Shown here in pieces: positions 28,801 through 40,799 of a DNA stretch of 64,000 nt; the stretch's first letter is position 1, and every line of letters starts with the position of its first letter. The notes beneath the pieces were generated by a model. That model searched no databases, had not been told where the DNA came from, and saw nothing but the letters and a program-made list of their open reading frames with translations. The translations under genes and the position numbers were made by a program. Origin of the DNA: Phoenix dactylifera (lineage: Eukaryota > Streptophyta > Magnoliopsida > Arecales > Arecaceae). Location: the NCBI RefSeq assembly GCF_009389715.1, contig NC_052394.1, positions 20,276,899 through 20,340,898 on the forward strand. Reading direction: 5' to 3'.

Positions 28801-31800
28801 TGGGCACCAGAGAAGTTGTAGGATTCTGGTAAGAGCAAAGGACTAGACATGTTTTTTTTCCTGGAAAGTCATGATCCATCCTCTTGACTAGGGCTAGATT
28901 CAGGTCGGACGTGCTGGGCCACGCACATGGTATGCCGTACCGTACTGTACTAGATGGTATCGGACGTATCGTATCCTATCGATTTGATACTCCTACCGGT
29001 TCGGTACCCATATCGGTACCAGTGGCATATCGAGGGTCGGTATGCCAAAAAAACTCTGTACCGTACCGTATCGAACTATGCTAGTATAGCACCGGTACGG
29101 GGTTCGGTACTGGTACGGCAAACCTTGGCCACGCCATACCCAAGCCCTGCCTGGGCCTGGGTCTGGAGTTTTCTTCCCCTCCCCTAGCCCTTCCCCCAAA
29201 AAAATTCCTGATTCGAGCTGAAAATGTGCCCAGTTTCGACTCGAATTAGCTTGCTTAGGCCAAAAGGCTCGGCCAACCTGAATTGGTCCGATTAACCTGA
29301 AATTTTTGCCCAATTGGCTTGAATGCCTAGGCCATGGATGATTATGCAACATGAATGTCAAAATTTTCTCTCTTTTGCCCATACATATTTGTTTGATGCA
29401 ATGCCTATGTCAATACATATGCATCATTAGTACTTCGTCTACTTTTATAAAGCATTTCCTTAATAAGTGCGCATTGATGTAGGGGTTGTTCGGGTGCCTG
29501 CATTTCTAGATGTTGCAGCAACTAGAATGCTGCATTTGTATTTATAGTATGCTTGCTTGCATCTAAAAACTGCATCTGCAATTTCTATGTTTGGTTGTTT
29601 AATCTGAAGGAAGTGTGATCTTCATAGAAAGTGGTATCGTCCTGAACTGCTCAATTCGGGTTATACCAAATTGTACCGGGGGTGGACCGACACAATTACG
29701 CCCCTTGATTTGAGAAATTCAGTGAGGGAGGGGAAGAGGGTGAAGGAAAGAAATGAAGAGAGAGAGAGAGAGAGATGGGGGGGGGAACGAGAGGGTTTTC
29801 AAGCCCCCTCTCCTCCGGCTACACGAAAACAAGGGCGGAGCTCCAGTTTCATTTCTAAATAGAGGCTTGGCTCCTTTTTTTTTGAATTTTTTTTATAGTG
29901 AAGTCGACAGCAGACTTCACTTTCAAAAAAATTCAAAAAAAAGAGAGCAGAGCTTTGTTTCGTTTCAAAACAAGGGCTTTGCCCATCTTTTCATGCGGCT
30001 AGAGGAGAGGGGGCTCGAAAGCCCTCTCCCTCTCTCGGCTTATCTCTCTCTCCCTCTCTCCCTCTCCCTCCCACTCTCTTTTTTACTCTTCTTTCCTTCT
30101 CCATCTCCCCCTCCTGCACCGGCTTTGGTTGTGTCAATACAAATTCGGAATGGCATGATAAGATACCGCACTGTATTGCCGAGCAACTGGTATGGGCCCC
30201 AGTACTAGCATAATATACCTTGGCGATCACCTTGCAATTGGCATGGTAAAATTTTCTCCACTAATATTATTATATCCATGGACTGCTATATCGCTCGGTA
30301 TGGGGTGTCGTTTACGAAACTCAAGTTTGGATTGATACTCGTCTCATATTGCCTCATTTCGAGGTGTACCTAGGTGTGTACCGATCTGTATTGAGACATA
30401 CTGAGATTAAAAGTGAAAAAAATAGTTAGAGAATTGTTTTGGTATGGAATATGTATCGTACTATATCGAATGTACCATACCGTACCGAATCGATAAAGTA
30501 TCAGTATGACATTCATTATCGAGATTGCGGACCTTAATTATATCATTATCATATTATCACACTATATAATTATTAATATTATATTATAATATTATATTTA
30601 TAATAATTATGAAGATATAATATATTACGACAAAATACTACATTAGATAATATCGTATAATAAATATTATAATATTATGTTATCTTATATTATATATCTT
30701 ATAATATAAGCTAGTGCTATAATATAATATAATATACATAAGATAATACAACACATAATAATATAATGTATTGTAATGTAATGATCATGCAATATAATAT
30801 AATATACTGTAATATAGCATAATAAATATGATATTGATATTGTATTTATTATATTAGTTATTATGATATAATACATTACTATATAACATCATGATATTAA
30901 TGATTATTTTGTTTTACAAAAATATTATCATAAGAATGATGATAATATTATAATAATATTTTACTATTGTAATCATAGTAATATTATTATCTTACAATTA
31001 TTGGAGATAATAATGGGAGGTGATAATATTTTCTGGTTGCATCTCTAGATGTAGCAAAAGGGACTTAGGGTTGGTTGCTTGCATCTGGTGCGGCAACCAA
31101 ACAGCTGCATCTGTGTGCTTATTACTAGGATGCAGCGTTTGAAGCTCAGAAGCAGGCAACCAAACAGCCCCAGAAGGAGGGGGCCTGCTTATAACATTAG
31201 ATGTTATAGGACTTGTCGGCAATATGTTTTCTTTAGCTATCAATTTTTTGTGCTTCTATTTTGTGTATTTATGCAGTTTGCACTTTCCTTCAGATTGTTA
31301 TCAATTACAGCATATCACGTGAGTGTTTAAGCAAACATATAACTATCTTCAGATACATATATATGCACTTTACTGAGGTCACTCAAAACATTGTATTTTC
31401 TTCCAAATTGGACTCTTGTATTCAGGTCGAATCAGATACACAAATGCACCAGTTAGGGGATCTAGTTAAGGACTCGGGAAGAAAACTTCAAATACTGAAG
31501 GACTGTGTAAAGGAGCTAGAAGCTAAGAGTGATCCTTCTACTGTTGTTGATGACTCTCTAAACAAATTTGTTGAACAACGCTTGGGCTCAGAGGATGTCA
31601 TATATCTAATTGGGGGTTTTAATGGCTTATCCTGGTTATCAGCATTAGATTCTTTTTCACCCTCACTGGACCTATTAACACCCCTTAAACCAATGAATTC
31701 TGCTCGTTCTTATGCTTCTGCCGTTGCATTAGATGGCAGCATATATGTTTTCGGCGGTGGCGATGGTCATTTGTGGTATAACACAGGTAGCTATTTCATG

Positions 31801-33923
31801 AATTCAGTTTCTTTCTATATGCTTCATAATCATCATCACAATTAGGTGACTTATTTCTACTTGTTTGAAGTTGAATGCTACAACCCAAGGCTCGATGGGT
31901 GGAGCTTATGCCCCAATTTGACTCATGAGAAAGGAAGTCTAGGTGGAGCTACTTTAAATGCCAAAATATATGCTATGGGTGGGGGAGATGGAACTGAGAT
32001 TTTTTGTGATGTTGAGATGTTTGATCCAGCTCTTGGAAAGTGGATCAATGACCAATCAATGCTTCAAAAGGTACCTCATATTTGCAGTTTCTTTCATATT
32101 ATGCTTGTTCTTTATGTCACTTGATTACCGACACTCATAAGTGCCATGATATTTATAGTCCTATGTGTGAAATCTTTATGGATGAGAATGTATGAATTTT
32201 TTTCCTTGCTTTTTATAGTTATTTTGATTAGACTCAGCACAAAGGGACTCAGTATGTCACACTGCAATGGATATATAGCAATTGAAATATTGATATGTAA
32301 TCCTAAATCCATTGTGTCTTTGGGTCATATAGCATTGGTTACCCTATAAGTTTATTATGCACTTGCAGGAGTAAGAGCCACCATATAGTCTTCCTGATTA
32401 CAGCCACTATTTTTGTATCTAATCTTTCTTTTACAGACAATTTGTTTAATTCTCACTGGTGTTACATCATTGTGTCATTTCAGCGGTTTGCTCCTGCTGC
32501 AGCAGAACTTAATGGTGTGCTTTATACTGTTGGCGGATTTGATGGAAAAGATTACTTGAAGTGAGATGCTCCCCACTTTTTATTTCCTTTCTTTGCTCCC
32601 GGTTCATCAGGTTCTACCACTGCAGGGCCCAATCATAGTCAAAATCTGAGTTTGATCCTGTCATGTTATGCTAATTATGAAGCTCTCACATGCACAATGT
32701 CTCAACAGTGGTTGGTCTATCACATCTGTTATAGAAAAATGGCATCTTTGCATTTGGTTATTATTATGAAGTATTAAAACAAAGCTAATTTTGAAAATTC
32801 AGTTGCCTGTGATGGCTCTCTCTCTTGGATCATGTATATGCTTTATTGAGTTTATTCTATTCTCTGTCTATCTATCTTGCTTGACTAAGTTCTAACCATC
32901 AGTCCTTGTCCTATCTATCTATTTATCTGTCCTCCTTAGCTGTTTTCTTGATTAAAATGTTGAAATTTATTTTTTGAAAATGAAGATTAAGGTCTTAACC
33001 ACTGTATCATGCTAACTTTGTTGCTGTACCTGACATCAAAGCTCACATCTCTCCTGCTATACGATATTTTAACATTTTTATATCTGAGCATGATGCACGA
33101 CGCTTTCAGAAACCTTTTAACTTGAGTGTTTTTGGGACTTGTCATTCCTCTTGCTCTCACTTCCTGCCACTTCCAAGTTATCTGATGCCTCTTCCACCAG
33201 TTATTTAAATCACATTTATTTTAGTTAATTTCATATTCCTTCTCATTCTTTGCTCAAGTAGATCAAACTGTTTATGTGATTCCATGTGTAAAAGCTTCAC
33301 ATTTTCCAACTTGCTGATGGGAAACTCTCTTCCCAGGTCAGCTGAAAGATTTGACCCCCGTGAAGCCTTTTGGACAAACATTGCTAGCATGAGCACAAGG
33401 AGAGGCTTCCACTCAGCGGCAGTGTTCAATGAGAAGCTGTAAGTATTTCTCTTTGATATGCAATCAAATATAATAAGTGAAAGCTTTGAATCATATTCCT
33501 TCGAATATTGTTTCTAAGACTCATCAATCTCTTGTTTAGATATGCAATTGGGGGATTTGATGGCGAAGAGATGGTCTCTAGCGTAGAAACATATGATCCT
33601 CGTATGCCCTCCTGGGTGATGGCTGAGCCGATGAGTTTCAGTAGAGGGCATGCTGCTGCAGCTGTCCTCAGCGGTTCGTTGTTTGTGATTGGTGGGATTA
33701 AAGACGAAGATAATATCTTGGACACTGTACGGTCATGGTTTTGTTAGTCTTTTATGCCTCATATTTTCATATTTAATGCTTTGCATCAAGGACACATCAA
33801 ATAATTCTTTATTCTTGTTCAATGCAATGACAGATTGAATGTTACAAAGAGCAAGGTGGCTGGAGTAATTCTGGTCTGGGGGCTATTGGAAGGAGGTGCT
33901 ACTGCTCAGCCATTGTTCTTTGA
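25806..33923 (+). CDS. DCD-domain protein with C-terminal Kelch repeats
   Basis: Ten coding exons: 25806-25953, 26274-26455, 26620-27390, 27533-27580 (or from 27524), 31426-31786, 31871-32070, 32484-32560, 33337-33438, 33540-33726, 33834-33923; in phase, about 721 residues. Residues about 20-150 form the DCD (Development and Cell Death) domain: GGVIFGC, KQLFGLP, PLFLFNYSDRKLHGIYEA and PFPAQV. A variable acidic middle follows, then a predicted coiled coil (VIKELQERTTNLEKKQ and KLQILKDCVKELE, about 368-425). Six Kelch blades run from about 441 to the end: VIYLIGGFNG, SIYVFGGGDG, KIYAMGGGDG, VLYTVGGFDG, LYAIGGFDG, LFVIGGI. DCD proteins are plant-specific and tied to stress, hormone and cell-death responses; the Kelch part should bind a protein partner. 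Arabidopsis At5g01660 has this architecture. Intron 4 is 3.8 kb and filled with small mobile elements. The exon 3 donor (GAG-GTAGTT) and exon 4 acceptor have close alternatives in the same frame. Confidence 0.88.
27581..27624. repeat. CT plus CG microsatellite at the intron 4 donor
   Basis: Directly after the exon 4 border come about ten CT units and then a run of nine CG units ending GTGC. Alternating CG is the classic Z-DNA-forming sequence. The donor reads GTTCTC, weaker than the usual GTAAGT. Confidence 0.85.
27853..28300. mobile_element. Fold-back element 1 (full-length hairpin, about 450 bp) in DCD-Kelch intron 4
   Basis: The two halves are inverted copies along nearly their whole length. 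Both ends read (TA)n(GA)n then ACTTGGC and ACTCAAGTGG or ACTTGAGTGG, when each is read inward. Further in, GTGATCTACT pairs with AGTAGATCAC. The core at 28041-28059 (GCATCAAGTGATCAAAAAA) pairs perfectly with 28094-28112. There is no open frame. Because the ends merge into TA microsatellite, the target duplication cannot be defined. It may be a MITE of the Mutator or fold-back kind; family uncertain. Confidence 0.75.
28925..29126. mobile_element. GTACC-rich short element with 8-bp flanking repeat
   Basis: About 200 bp dense in GTACC/GGTAC. Ends are inverted: GGTATGCCGTACC at 28929 and, from the other strand, GGTTTGCCGTACC ending at 29124 (12 of 13). The 8-mer GGCCACGC occurs on both sides at 28917-28924 and 29127-29134, like a hAT target duplication. 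There is no coding capacity. A better-separated relative lies at 51279-51466. Confidence 0.65.
29722..30110. mobile_element. Fold-back element 2 in DCD-Kelch intron 4
   Basis: A long imperfect hairpin centred on AGTGAAGTC-GACAGCA-GACTTCACT at 29897-29921. The left arm carries AGAGGG, then AGCCCCCTCTCCT and GGGCGGAGCTC; the right arm carries the inverted forms GGGCTTTGCCC, AGGAGAGGGGGCT and a CCCTCTCC pyrimidine tract. Arms are about 175 bases. GTACC-rich sequence flanks it on both sides (29640-29690 and 30150-30215), as if the hairpin were the middle of a longer member of the GTACC-rich family. The open frame across it is a by-product of purine/pyrimidine repeats. Confidence 0.6.
30530..30990. 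repeat. AT-rich low-complexity tract
   Basis: About 460 bases almost wholly of ATAAT/TATTA units with very little G or C. Many short palindromes are possible. I see no gene or element ends. Confidence 0.8.
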
Positions 33924-33969
33924 ATGTGGTCATTAATGTTGCTGCTGTTTTTTACTGTGTTCATGACCT

Positions 33970-34153
33970 CGCTTGACTTAGATATCAGGAAATGTTTTTG
34001 AAGTGGTCACTCAGCATATGCGCTGGAAAGCCTGGCACTTCTAACTATTTGTTTTGCATGACGCTTGACTTAGATATCAGGAAATGTTTTTGAAGTGGTC
34101 ACTCAGCATATGCACCGGAAAGCCTGGCACTTCTAACCATTTCTTTTGCATGC
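33970..34153. repeat. Recent 92-bp tandem duplication behind the DCD-Kelch stop codon
   Basis: Copies at 33970-34061 and 34062-34153 begin CGCTTGACTTAGATATCAGG and differ at only a few positions (GCGCTGG against GCACCGG; CTAACTATTTG against CTAACCATTTC). It lies within the probable 3' untranslated region. Confidence 0.9.
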
Positions 34154-34543
34154 AAGTGTGCTTGTCATTTTTTATCTTACCTCAGAATCAGGTAATTAGC
34201 ATAGCTATGAAAATCAATTATCTTTCTCAATAATAATGGCAAATTCAGGAAAAATATCAATCGAACTGTCCTTTTCTCTAATATAATGCTGTATTATATT
34301 TACCTTACTCCAATAAAATGTTAATAGAAATTTATAAGATAGTTCAGACTGCTAGCTCCTGAAGGGAGGCTGGTGGAGCTCCAGAAGATTGGCCAGTGGC
34401 TGATCCACTGTCAGTGCTTCTCTTTAAACGTCTCCATCTACCTTCTTGTGGTTTTGACCTTGGCAACACTTTTTATGAGTAGGCCATGGCCCTTAACTTG
34501 GCAACCTGAAAATTGGTATATGAAATTATATCTATCCATCAGC

Positions 34544-34577
<34 letters not shown>

Positions 34578-35960
34578 TATAGAGAGGCTTTGGGAAAATG
34601 GCTGGTTTTGGCCCTTTGGGTCCGAACGATTTGGCGGTGGCTTTAAAACTCGCTGACCCGAGTCAAGACTCATCCGAGTAGGGTTGGATTGGTTTTTTTA
34701 GTTTTTTTTTCCCTTCTTCCCTTCTTTTTCTTGGTGCGCGGTCGAAAATCTGTTCAAAAATCAACAAAACCGGATCAAAATTAAATTGTACCCCTTTTCT
34801 TCGGCTAGGTAGGTAATTAAAATATACAGTTCGGCTTGCTTGAGTTTTAGCAGACTAGTAGGTAGGCTAGTTTTATGTACCGATGAATTAGTTTTATTTG
34901 GATTTTATGCTCGTGATTTTGTATAATTCAACTAAAATTTTATATATTATATTAAGATATGAATAATACGGCTCTTTAAACCTCTAATTTAGGGTTTTTG
35001 ACAAAGGTCGATGTTACAATCTCTCTAAAATTTTTTGGTACTGTTGGTCCAATCTCAAATTTTGCATTTCAAAATCATGGATCTAGCTGTCCAATATATT
35101 TATAAGAAATTTTCAATTGGTGATATACATGGCATAAACTAACATAGGATTAACATTATATGGAACTTATCTTTTTTTTAAGTGAATATAATATCAAATT
35201 TTTTAAGTGATCTTCTTTTTTTTTTGGATTTTGAAACAAACTAAGTAGACTTGGATGAATATTCTTAATAAATCAAGTTAGATTTAGATTGTTTAAATCT
35301 AATTATAAATGCACTGGATTTGTATTTAGCTCAAGACCCAAAAAGAGACGAGTTCTACATGCCAACTCGTTCCTGGGTCCACAGGTTAATCAAGCAGATA
35401 GTGCGATTCATGGTTAAGAGAAAAAACATAAAACACTGGATACAAGATTGGAGAGAACCATACGATTATCATTTATCTAATATATTTTCTTTTATTTATC
35501 TAATTATCTCCTCTCTCTCTCTCTCTTCTCTCTCTCTCTATTTACATGTCAAGCTAGGGTCCATTTCAAGCCTCATTTTGCTTTCGTTTGATGCACATTA
35601 TCTGGCTCTGGAATCAGGCCTGGGCCGTCGGGCCGCCGACCGTTCTGCAATTTGGGCCGTAAGCTTCTGTCAGGCTGGATGTTGGAGCCCGACTCCAGCA
35701 TAATTAAGAACTAAGAACAATTCAGGGCCCCCACACCGACGGTGAAAGATCGGATAAGAGACCAAATGGACCGTTGGATTAATCATGTGCAATAACGCGG
35801 GCGCACCGATCGGAGCCGTCGCCGAGACGTTCTCTTCCTTAATACTTTCCTTCGCCTCCTGCCCCCTCTCTCCATCTCTGGCGCTAATTGGGTTTTCTTC
35901 CCTCGACCAAAGAATCGCTTCCTAAACCTAGATTTCGAGAGCTCTCCGAGAATTCGAGCC
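34154..35960. other. Spacer between DCD-Kelch and SWC6 genes
   Basis: It contains a (GT)5(GA)n microsatellite at about 34545-34577 and AT-rich sequence with no recognisable gene. A CT repeat lies at about 35510-35540. The last 150 bases are more GC-rich and hold the leader and promoter of the SWC6 gene; no TATA box is apparent there. Confidence 0.5.
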
Positions 35961-35963
35961 GCC

Positions 35964-38900
35964 ATGGACGAGGAGAACACGGGCCCCTTCCGCCGAACGT
36001 CGACCCGGACCAGGAAGATGGCGTCGAAGATGGCGGCAGCTCTCGCCAGTACCGATAACCGCACCCAGGTAGATCCCATATCCCCCTCTTCTTGTTTCGC
36101 GAACTATCATAGTTTCAAGCGTTATTCCCTTCATTTGAAGAAATCGGTTCTAATTGATGCCATCTTGAACAGATTTAAGGGATCGATGTTTATCTCTTGT
36201 TGAATCTGACGCCTTTTTATCGATTATTTACTTGCATACACATTTTTCTGAACAAAGGTCTTTAATATATATGTTATAAGAATCAAATCACTAAATTAGA
36301 TGTGGAAAGAAGAGTTTGGATGGTTAACGTTTTGAGTTTTTGCGGTCATGTTTTCGGATCTTGTTGCCCTCTCTGATACCAACATTGACAATTTAATGAT
36401 TTTAATCTGTATCTATTCTTTTTTCTTTTTTCTTCTTTTATCTTGCCAAAGGCAGCACTTGCTCGTCTTGATGCATTGGAAAGTGACAATGCCGGAGCAG
36501 AGGTGTTAGAGATCAATGATGATGATGATGCTTCTCTTGATGATGATGATCAAGGTTGTTTACCTCCTCGTTAGGTTTCTTATCTCCATAAAAGTTTTTT
36601 TGTTTTTGTTTGAATGTTATGAATTTGCTAACATTGTATGATTTAATAGGTCTGTTATCTCACCATTCAAACCGATCTAGCTTATAGAAATTTGGAGCAA
36701 TGTTAGTAGGATGCTCAAAAATAGGTGTTAGTGACAGGGTTAGAAAAATAGGCGGAAGCTTAGAGTTTCCAAAGGAAAAGGATTTAATGCCACAAGGTGA
36801 TCACTGATCGACTATGCTATCACATAAGAGGCTTGCTGTGTTCGATGTGTCATTATATGGGAGACTGAGCATTATACTTCTGCATTCAGCTATGAAGAGA
36901 TAAATTGATCCGACAGAATAATTATGAACTCTTCCATGACTAGGAGCTGAGAGACATCATTATTGCTAATAATGAGAGTCTCATTAATAAGTTGTTTAGA
37001 TTAATTTCTGTATCCTTTGTTTCCATCTTTATTACACCTTCTCTGGAATCCATGTGGCCATCATATGCATCATATGATTTGGCTGTAAGACTTCATCACT
37101 TTAAAGTTTAAACCTTGTTATGAACTTTCCCGTTAGATCTTATTTTTCTGCAATTTTGACATACATGATAATTCCAGTTAACTTAGTCTTTCTCAACACG
37201 ACATGGGTACCTAAGAGCTTTCGCATTGCACTTAATCAGACTTGTTGTATCTGGTTTTGCCACATAGTTGTCACTCAGTTCTTACCTAGGCTCATTTAAT
37301 CTTACATGCCCCTTTGCCTGCTTCATATGTGCCAAATTACTCTCAGTGTTACATATTCAGAATTTACACAAGGGGCGCTTCCACTGCTTCACTAGGTTAT
37401 ATATGAAAAGCTTGTTATGAAGTTAGTGGTATCATAAGACCTTGGTGGAGGCTTTTTTTTTTTAATCACTTGCATAGTTTTGAATTGAGGGTGAGTCTTA
37501 GTGTTACTATAAGGCTGCTCTATTATGACCAAGGTGTCACGGGTTAAAAACACGGAAATAGCCTCTCCACGCATAGAGGTAAGGTTGTGTATATGTGGCC
37601 CTTCCCATACCCCACAGTGGTGAGAGCCTCATGCACTGGGCTGCCCTTTGCATACTTTTAAATTGTCCCTTACACTCTATTGGAGTTTGAGATTTTAGCT
37701 GTTTCTTGGTGGTATAAACCAATAGATTCTCTAAGAGTTTACTGATTACACATATAATTTTTATTATCTTGTAGTGATGCTCCAAAACATTTGCAAATAC
37801 TGATCTCAAAAGCAAAGTGCTACTTTCAGCATGCTTGTCTTCTAAGAACGATGAAATTCATATTCTTCTTTTGCTTGAATTTTTTCATGTGTTTCATTAT
37901 ATTTTATTTGTAAGCAAGTTCTTTGTCACTCATTATGTTCAACTAAATCAGCATTATAGAGATGGGTTCAAACTTTATCTAAAAATAGCAAAGTTTTGTT
38001 CTAAGATAAATAAGAAGCATGAAAAAATGACCATGTGCACAAACAAAATAAGAAAACAAAAGGTTTTATTTATGAACATTAGATTATCATTTTATTTCAT
38101 AACATGCCTTATATAAATAAGAAGATGCACAAATATTCATCAAATTGAAAAGGTGAAACTTTCTTTCTAATAAAATTGCGCTAACAGATCTGCACAAGTA
38201 CTATTACTATTTTCTAGTAAGTCTTTCGCAAGTCCTATAGTAGTTCCATTCTAATCCCACTGTCATGTGGCTCTCTCCAGTAGATCATCTTCAGATTCAA
38301 CCAGAGATAAACACAAACAAATATTTATTATGTTTGGAGGCATAATAGTGAACTCTGCACATTCTGCAGAGCTACATGCTATCAGCTTCTATTTGAAAAA
38401 GCTTCTTTAGACTTTTGTATAGCTCTTCTCATCAGATAACTTATTGTTGGACTGAAAGCACTGGCTAAATGCGGTTGACTTTTCAACTCCTTATAATTTG
38501 TATAATATATTAAACCTCATTAAACAGAGGTGCATGACTTGTTGAAACTGTTTCTTTTCATAGACAATGAGCTACTTCTTTGGAGCACTTGCAATATAGT
38601 TTTCAGTATCCTTGAGTTCTCCCAATAATGAAACTGGCAATTTCTGCTGTTTAAATTCCTACATCCGTGCCAGTATCTTTCTGTTGGAATTCCTACATTA
38701 GTGTAATTATCTTTCTTTTTCGATTAGTTTCCCTAAAATGAGCACCCCGAACGCACAAGTTAATTTCTGTTGTATTCTGTGATCAGTTTTATGTATGAAG
38801 GTATTGGACTACTAGTTTAATATTCACCCATTCAGCTGACAGAGAGCATGCCTGTGCATCTCCTTTGCTCAGAAAACTCCATATGACGCTATTATTTCTG

Positions 38901-39466
38901 AAAACACTTGAATATGCCATTGTCACACTTTAAGACAGATGTGGTCTTGTGAAAGTAGAGTTGGATCAGTTAATGGTGCACTTGTTGAAAGTGAGCTTTG
39001 TCACATCAAATTGAAGCCAACTATTTTCCCCTGACACAATATAACGTTTATTATGTGTTTGTAGTGTACGTTCAAAGGAAGCAGTCCAAGAGCATGAAGC
39101 GCAAGACCAGACAGGCAAAAGCACTGGAGAATGCAAAGAAGGCACCAAGGACATTCATGGAGGTGTTGCAGGATGTAGGCACTAGTGCATATCTTCTGGT
39201 TTAATGGCTATCTACACCTATACTTCGTCTGACATAATGCCATTTGCTTTTAATTGCAACAGGCAAATCTAGAGGCCCTGCCTCCACATGTTCCCTCCTA
39301 TTTGAAGGCTGCCGTAGGCCCCCCAAGCACTACATCCCGTCGCCATTTCTGCACAGTTTGTGGGTATGCTGCCAACTATACGTGCGTTAGGTGCGGAATG
39401 CGATTTTGTTCATGTCGTTGTCAGGTTATACACAATGACACCCGATGTTTGAAGTTTGTAACCTGA
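35964..39466 (+). CDS. SWC6: SWR1-complex subunit 6, zinc-finger HIT protein
   Basis: Four exons: 35964-36068, 36452-36554, 39065-39174, 39263-39466; GT-AG and in phase, 173 residues, close to the 171 of Arabidopsis SWC6/SEF. The SWR1 complex swaps histone H2A for H2A.Z in nucleosomes; SWC6 (ZNHIT1 in animals) is needed for its assembly and, in plants, for correct FLC expression and flowering time. The N-terminus is basic (RRTSTRTRK), followed by an acidic stretch (INDDDDASLDDDDQ), a basic region (KSMKRKTRQAK) and the C-terminal HIT zinc finger. Zinc ligands are visible as Cys136, Cys139, Cys147, Cys150, Cys155, Cys159, His163 and Cys168. Intron 2 is 2.5 kb and AT-rich with nothing recognisable in it. 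The ATG context (GCCATGG) is strong. Confidence 0.93.
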
Positions 39467-39920
39467 TCTCTGGCTTGCTAGTTATCAAGAGTTCCATCAT
39501 GAGATCGCAAGTTGTATTGATTAGGTGGAGTTAGGTTTGATCAGTTGAGAGGAGGTTTGCTTCCTCTTTGTAAACATTATGATGTTAGATCACATTGTAT
39601 TTACTAATATTTGAAAGAGAAAAAGAAAGAAAGAAAAATTTATCATAAAACAAAAGGATCAAAATTATAATCAACAAATTCGCCTAGCTATGGTTGGCAG
39701 TTGGTATACAACCTTAAACCTTGTGGATATTGACATAGATGAATCCTTATCTAATTCATATCTAAGGCCTGTAGTTTCCTATTGGAAGCTTTTTCATACT
39801 GCAGCTCATGCTACCCAACTACCCAATCCTTGTCCCTGCTCGAGTATATAATTTGCTACAGCTGTCCTATTTCCTGATCTGTGTATCTCCCGCTTGTCTA
39901 ACTACAGATCCATCTCAATT

Positions 39921-40153
39921 TGTCTTTGTTATATATAAAATATATAAATAAATTTATTTTATTTTATTAGCTTAAACTTTTGGGACAAATGGTGATTTTA
40001 ACATAGTATCAGAGCAGAGGTTTTGAGTTCGAATCCTAAAGAAAAGTCCGGCTCACATGTGAGGAGGAGTGTAAGAAAATATAAAATATATAAATAAATT
40101 TACCTCATCTTATCAGCTTAATCTTTTAGGATAAACCAACTTTCCTTCAAACA
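39921..40153. mobile_element. TRIM-like LTR retrotransposon relic
   Basis: Two AT-rich terminal repeats of about 83 bp (39921-40003 and 40070-40153) share TATAAAATATATAAATAAATTT and the AGCTTAA(A/T)CTTTT block; each runs TG to CA. Right after the first comes TAGTATCAGAGC, close to the usual initiator-methionine tRNA primer site. The middle is only about 66 bp and codes for nothing, as in terminal-repeat retrotransposons in miniature. AATT occurs at both flanks. The repeats have diverged, so it is old and not mobile on its own. Confidence 0.7.
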
Positions 40154-40799
40154 ATTCTAAGCATGTTAGTTTAAAATCATCAATGCAAAGTAGTCTCTGT
40201 TTTTAGTTCTTTATGACTTGGTTCTATTGTATCCACGAAGATACATGGATGCAAGAACCAACCTATCGGATGCATAGGAGAGGAACATACTTTGTTGCTT
40301 ATGTCAGCTGGGTGATCCATCCTACCAGTTACGTGTTGCAGTTTAGCACGTTAGATGATGCATAATGGGCCTGAGGAAGACTCCAATCTAAAAATATGAT
40401 CCATCAGTAAGTAATTTATGCCTCTAAATTCTTTCTAAATCCTTCTGAACGGCCTTACAGAGATTTCTTTGGGGAAAGCATGGCCGGCCCTTTACCGTCT
40501 GCCTTGCGTATTACTAACTTACAAGCATATTCATTGACTCTCTAGTCAGGAAGCAGGCATTCAAAATTGATAAAAGTGATGCAGATAAATACACCGGTAA
40601 ATATGCATGATTTGAGGACGGAAAAAAAGCTAGGAGATGGTATTCTTCTAACAATAATTATTATTGTTGTAATAAATGTAGATAAGATCACCAAATGTGA
40701 GACTCAAATAATCCAAAATCCTCTAAAAAAGAACAAAAATAAAACAAAAAACAATAATAAAAATAAGGAGGACGACTACGCTGAGAATCTTCCTCGAGC
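40154..40799. other. Spacer between SWC6 and the laccase
   Basis: AT-rich; includes the 3' untranslated region of the laccase on the minus strand (roughly 40600-40799, with an A-rich run near 40735-40775). No further gene recognised. Confidence 0.5.

Larger units (their letters stand above)
29482..31171. mobile_element. Possible nested transposon with GGGG(T/C)TGTT ends
   Basis: The left end reads GGGGTTGTTCGGGTGCCTGC at 29482; the right end, from the other strand, reads GGGGCTGTTTGGTTGCCTGC at 31171: 17 of 20 match. Ends of this style (GGGGCTGTTTGGTT) are common in PIF/Harbinger and Tourist-like elements. The outer 120 bases on each side share GCATCTAGATG-like pieces. Between them lie a fold-back element (29722-30110), GTACC-rich flanks and an AT-rich tract, so the structure could be one element carrying insertions, or two separate small MITEs facing each other. 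I find no clear target duplication. Confidence 0.45.

Noticed and set aside
29753-30208. A 151-codon plus-strand frame
   Set aside because: It is produced by the purine/pyrimidine arms of the fold-back element, with runs of Arg-Glu and Ser-Leu-Pro.
30530-30990. Extreme AT tract as a possible organelle insertion or replication origin
   Set aside because: It lacks any organelle gene sequence and is simple ATAAT/TATTA repetition.
40004-40045. tRNA-like words (TATCAGAGC, GAGTTCGAATCC)
   Set aside because: No cloverleaf can be drawn; the position between two short terminal repeats fits an LTR primer site instead.
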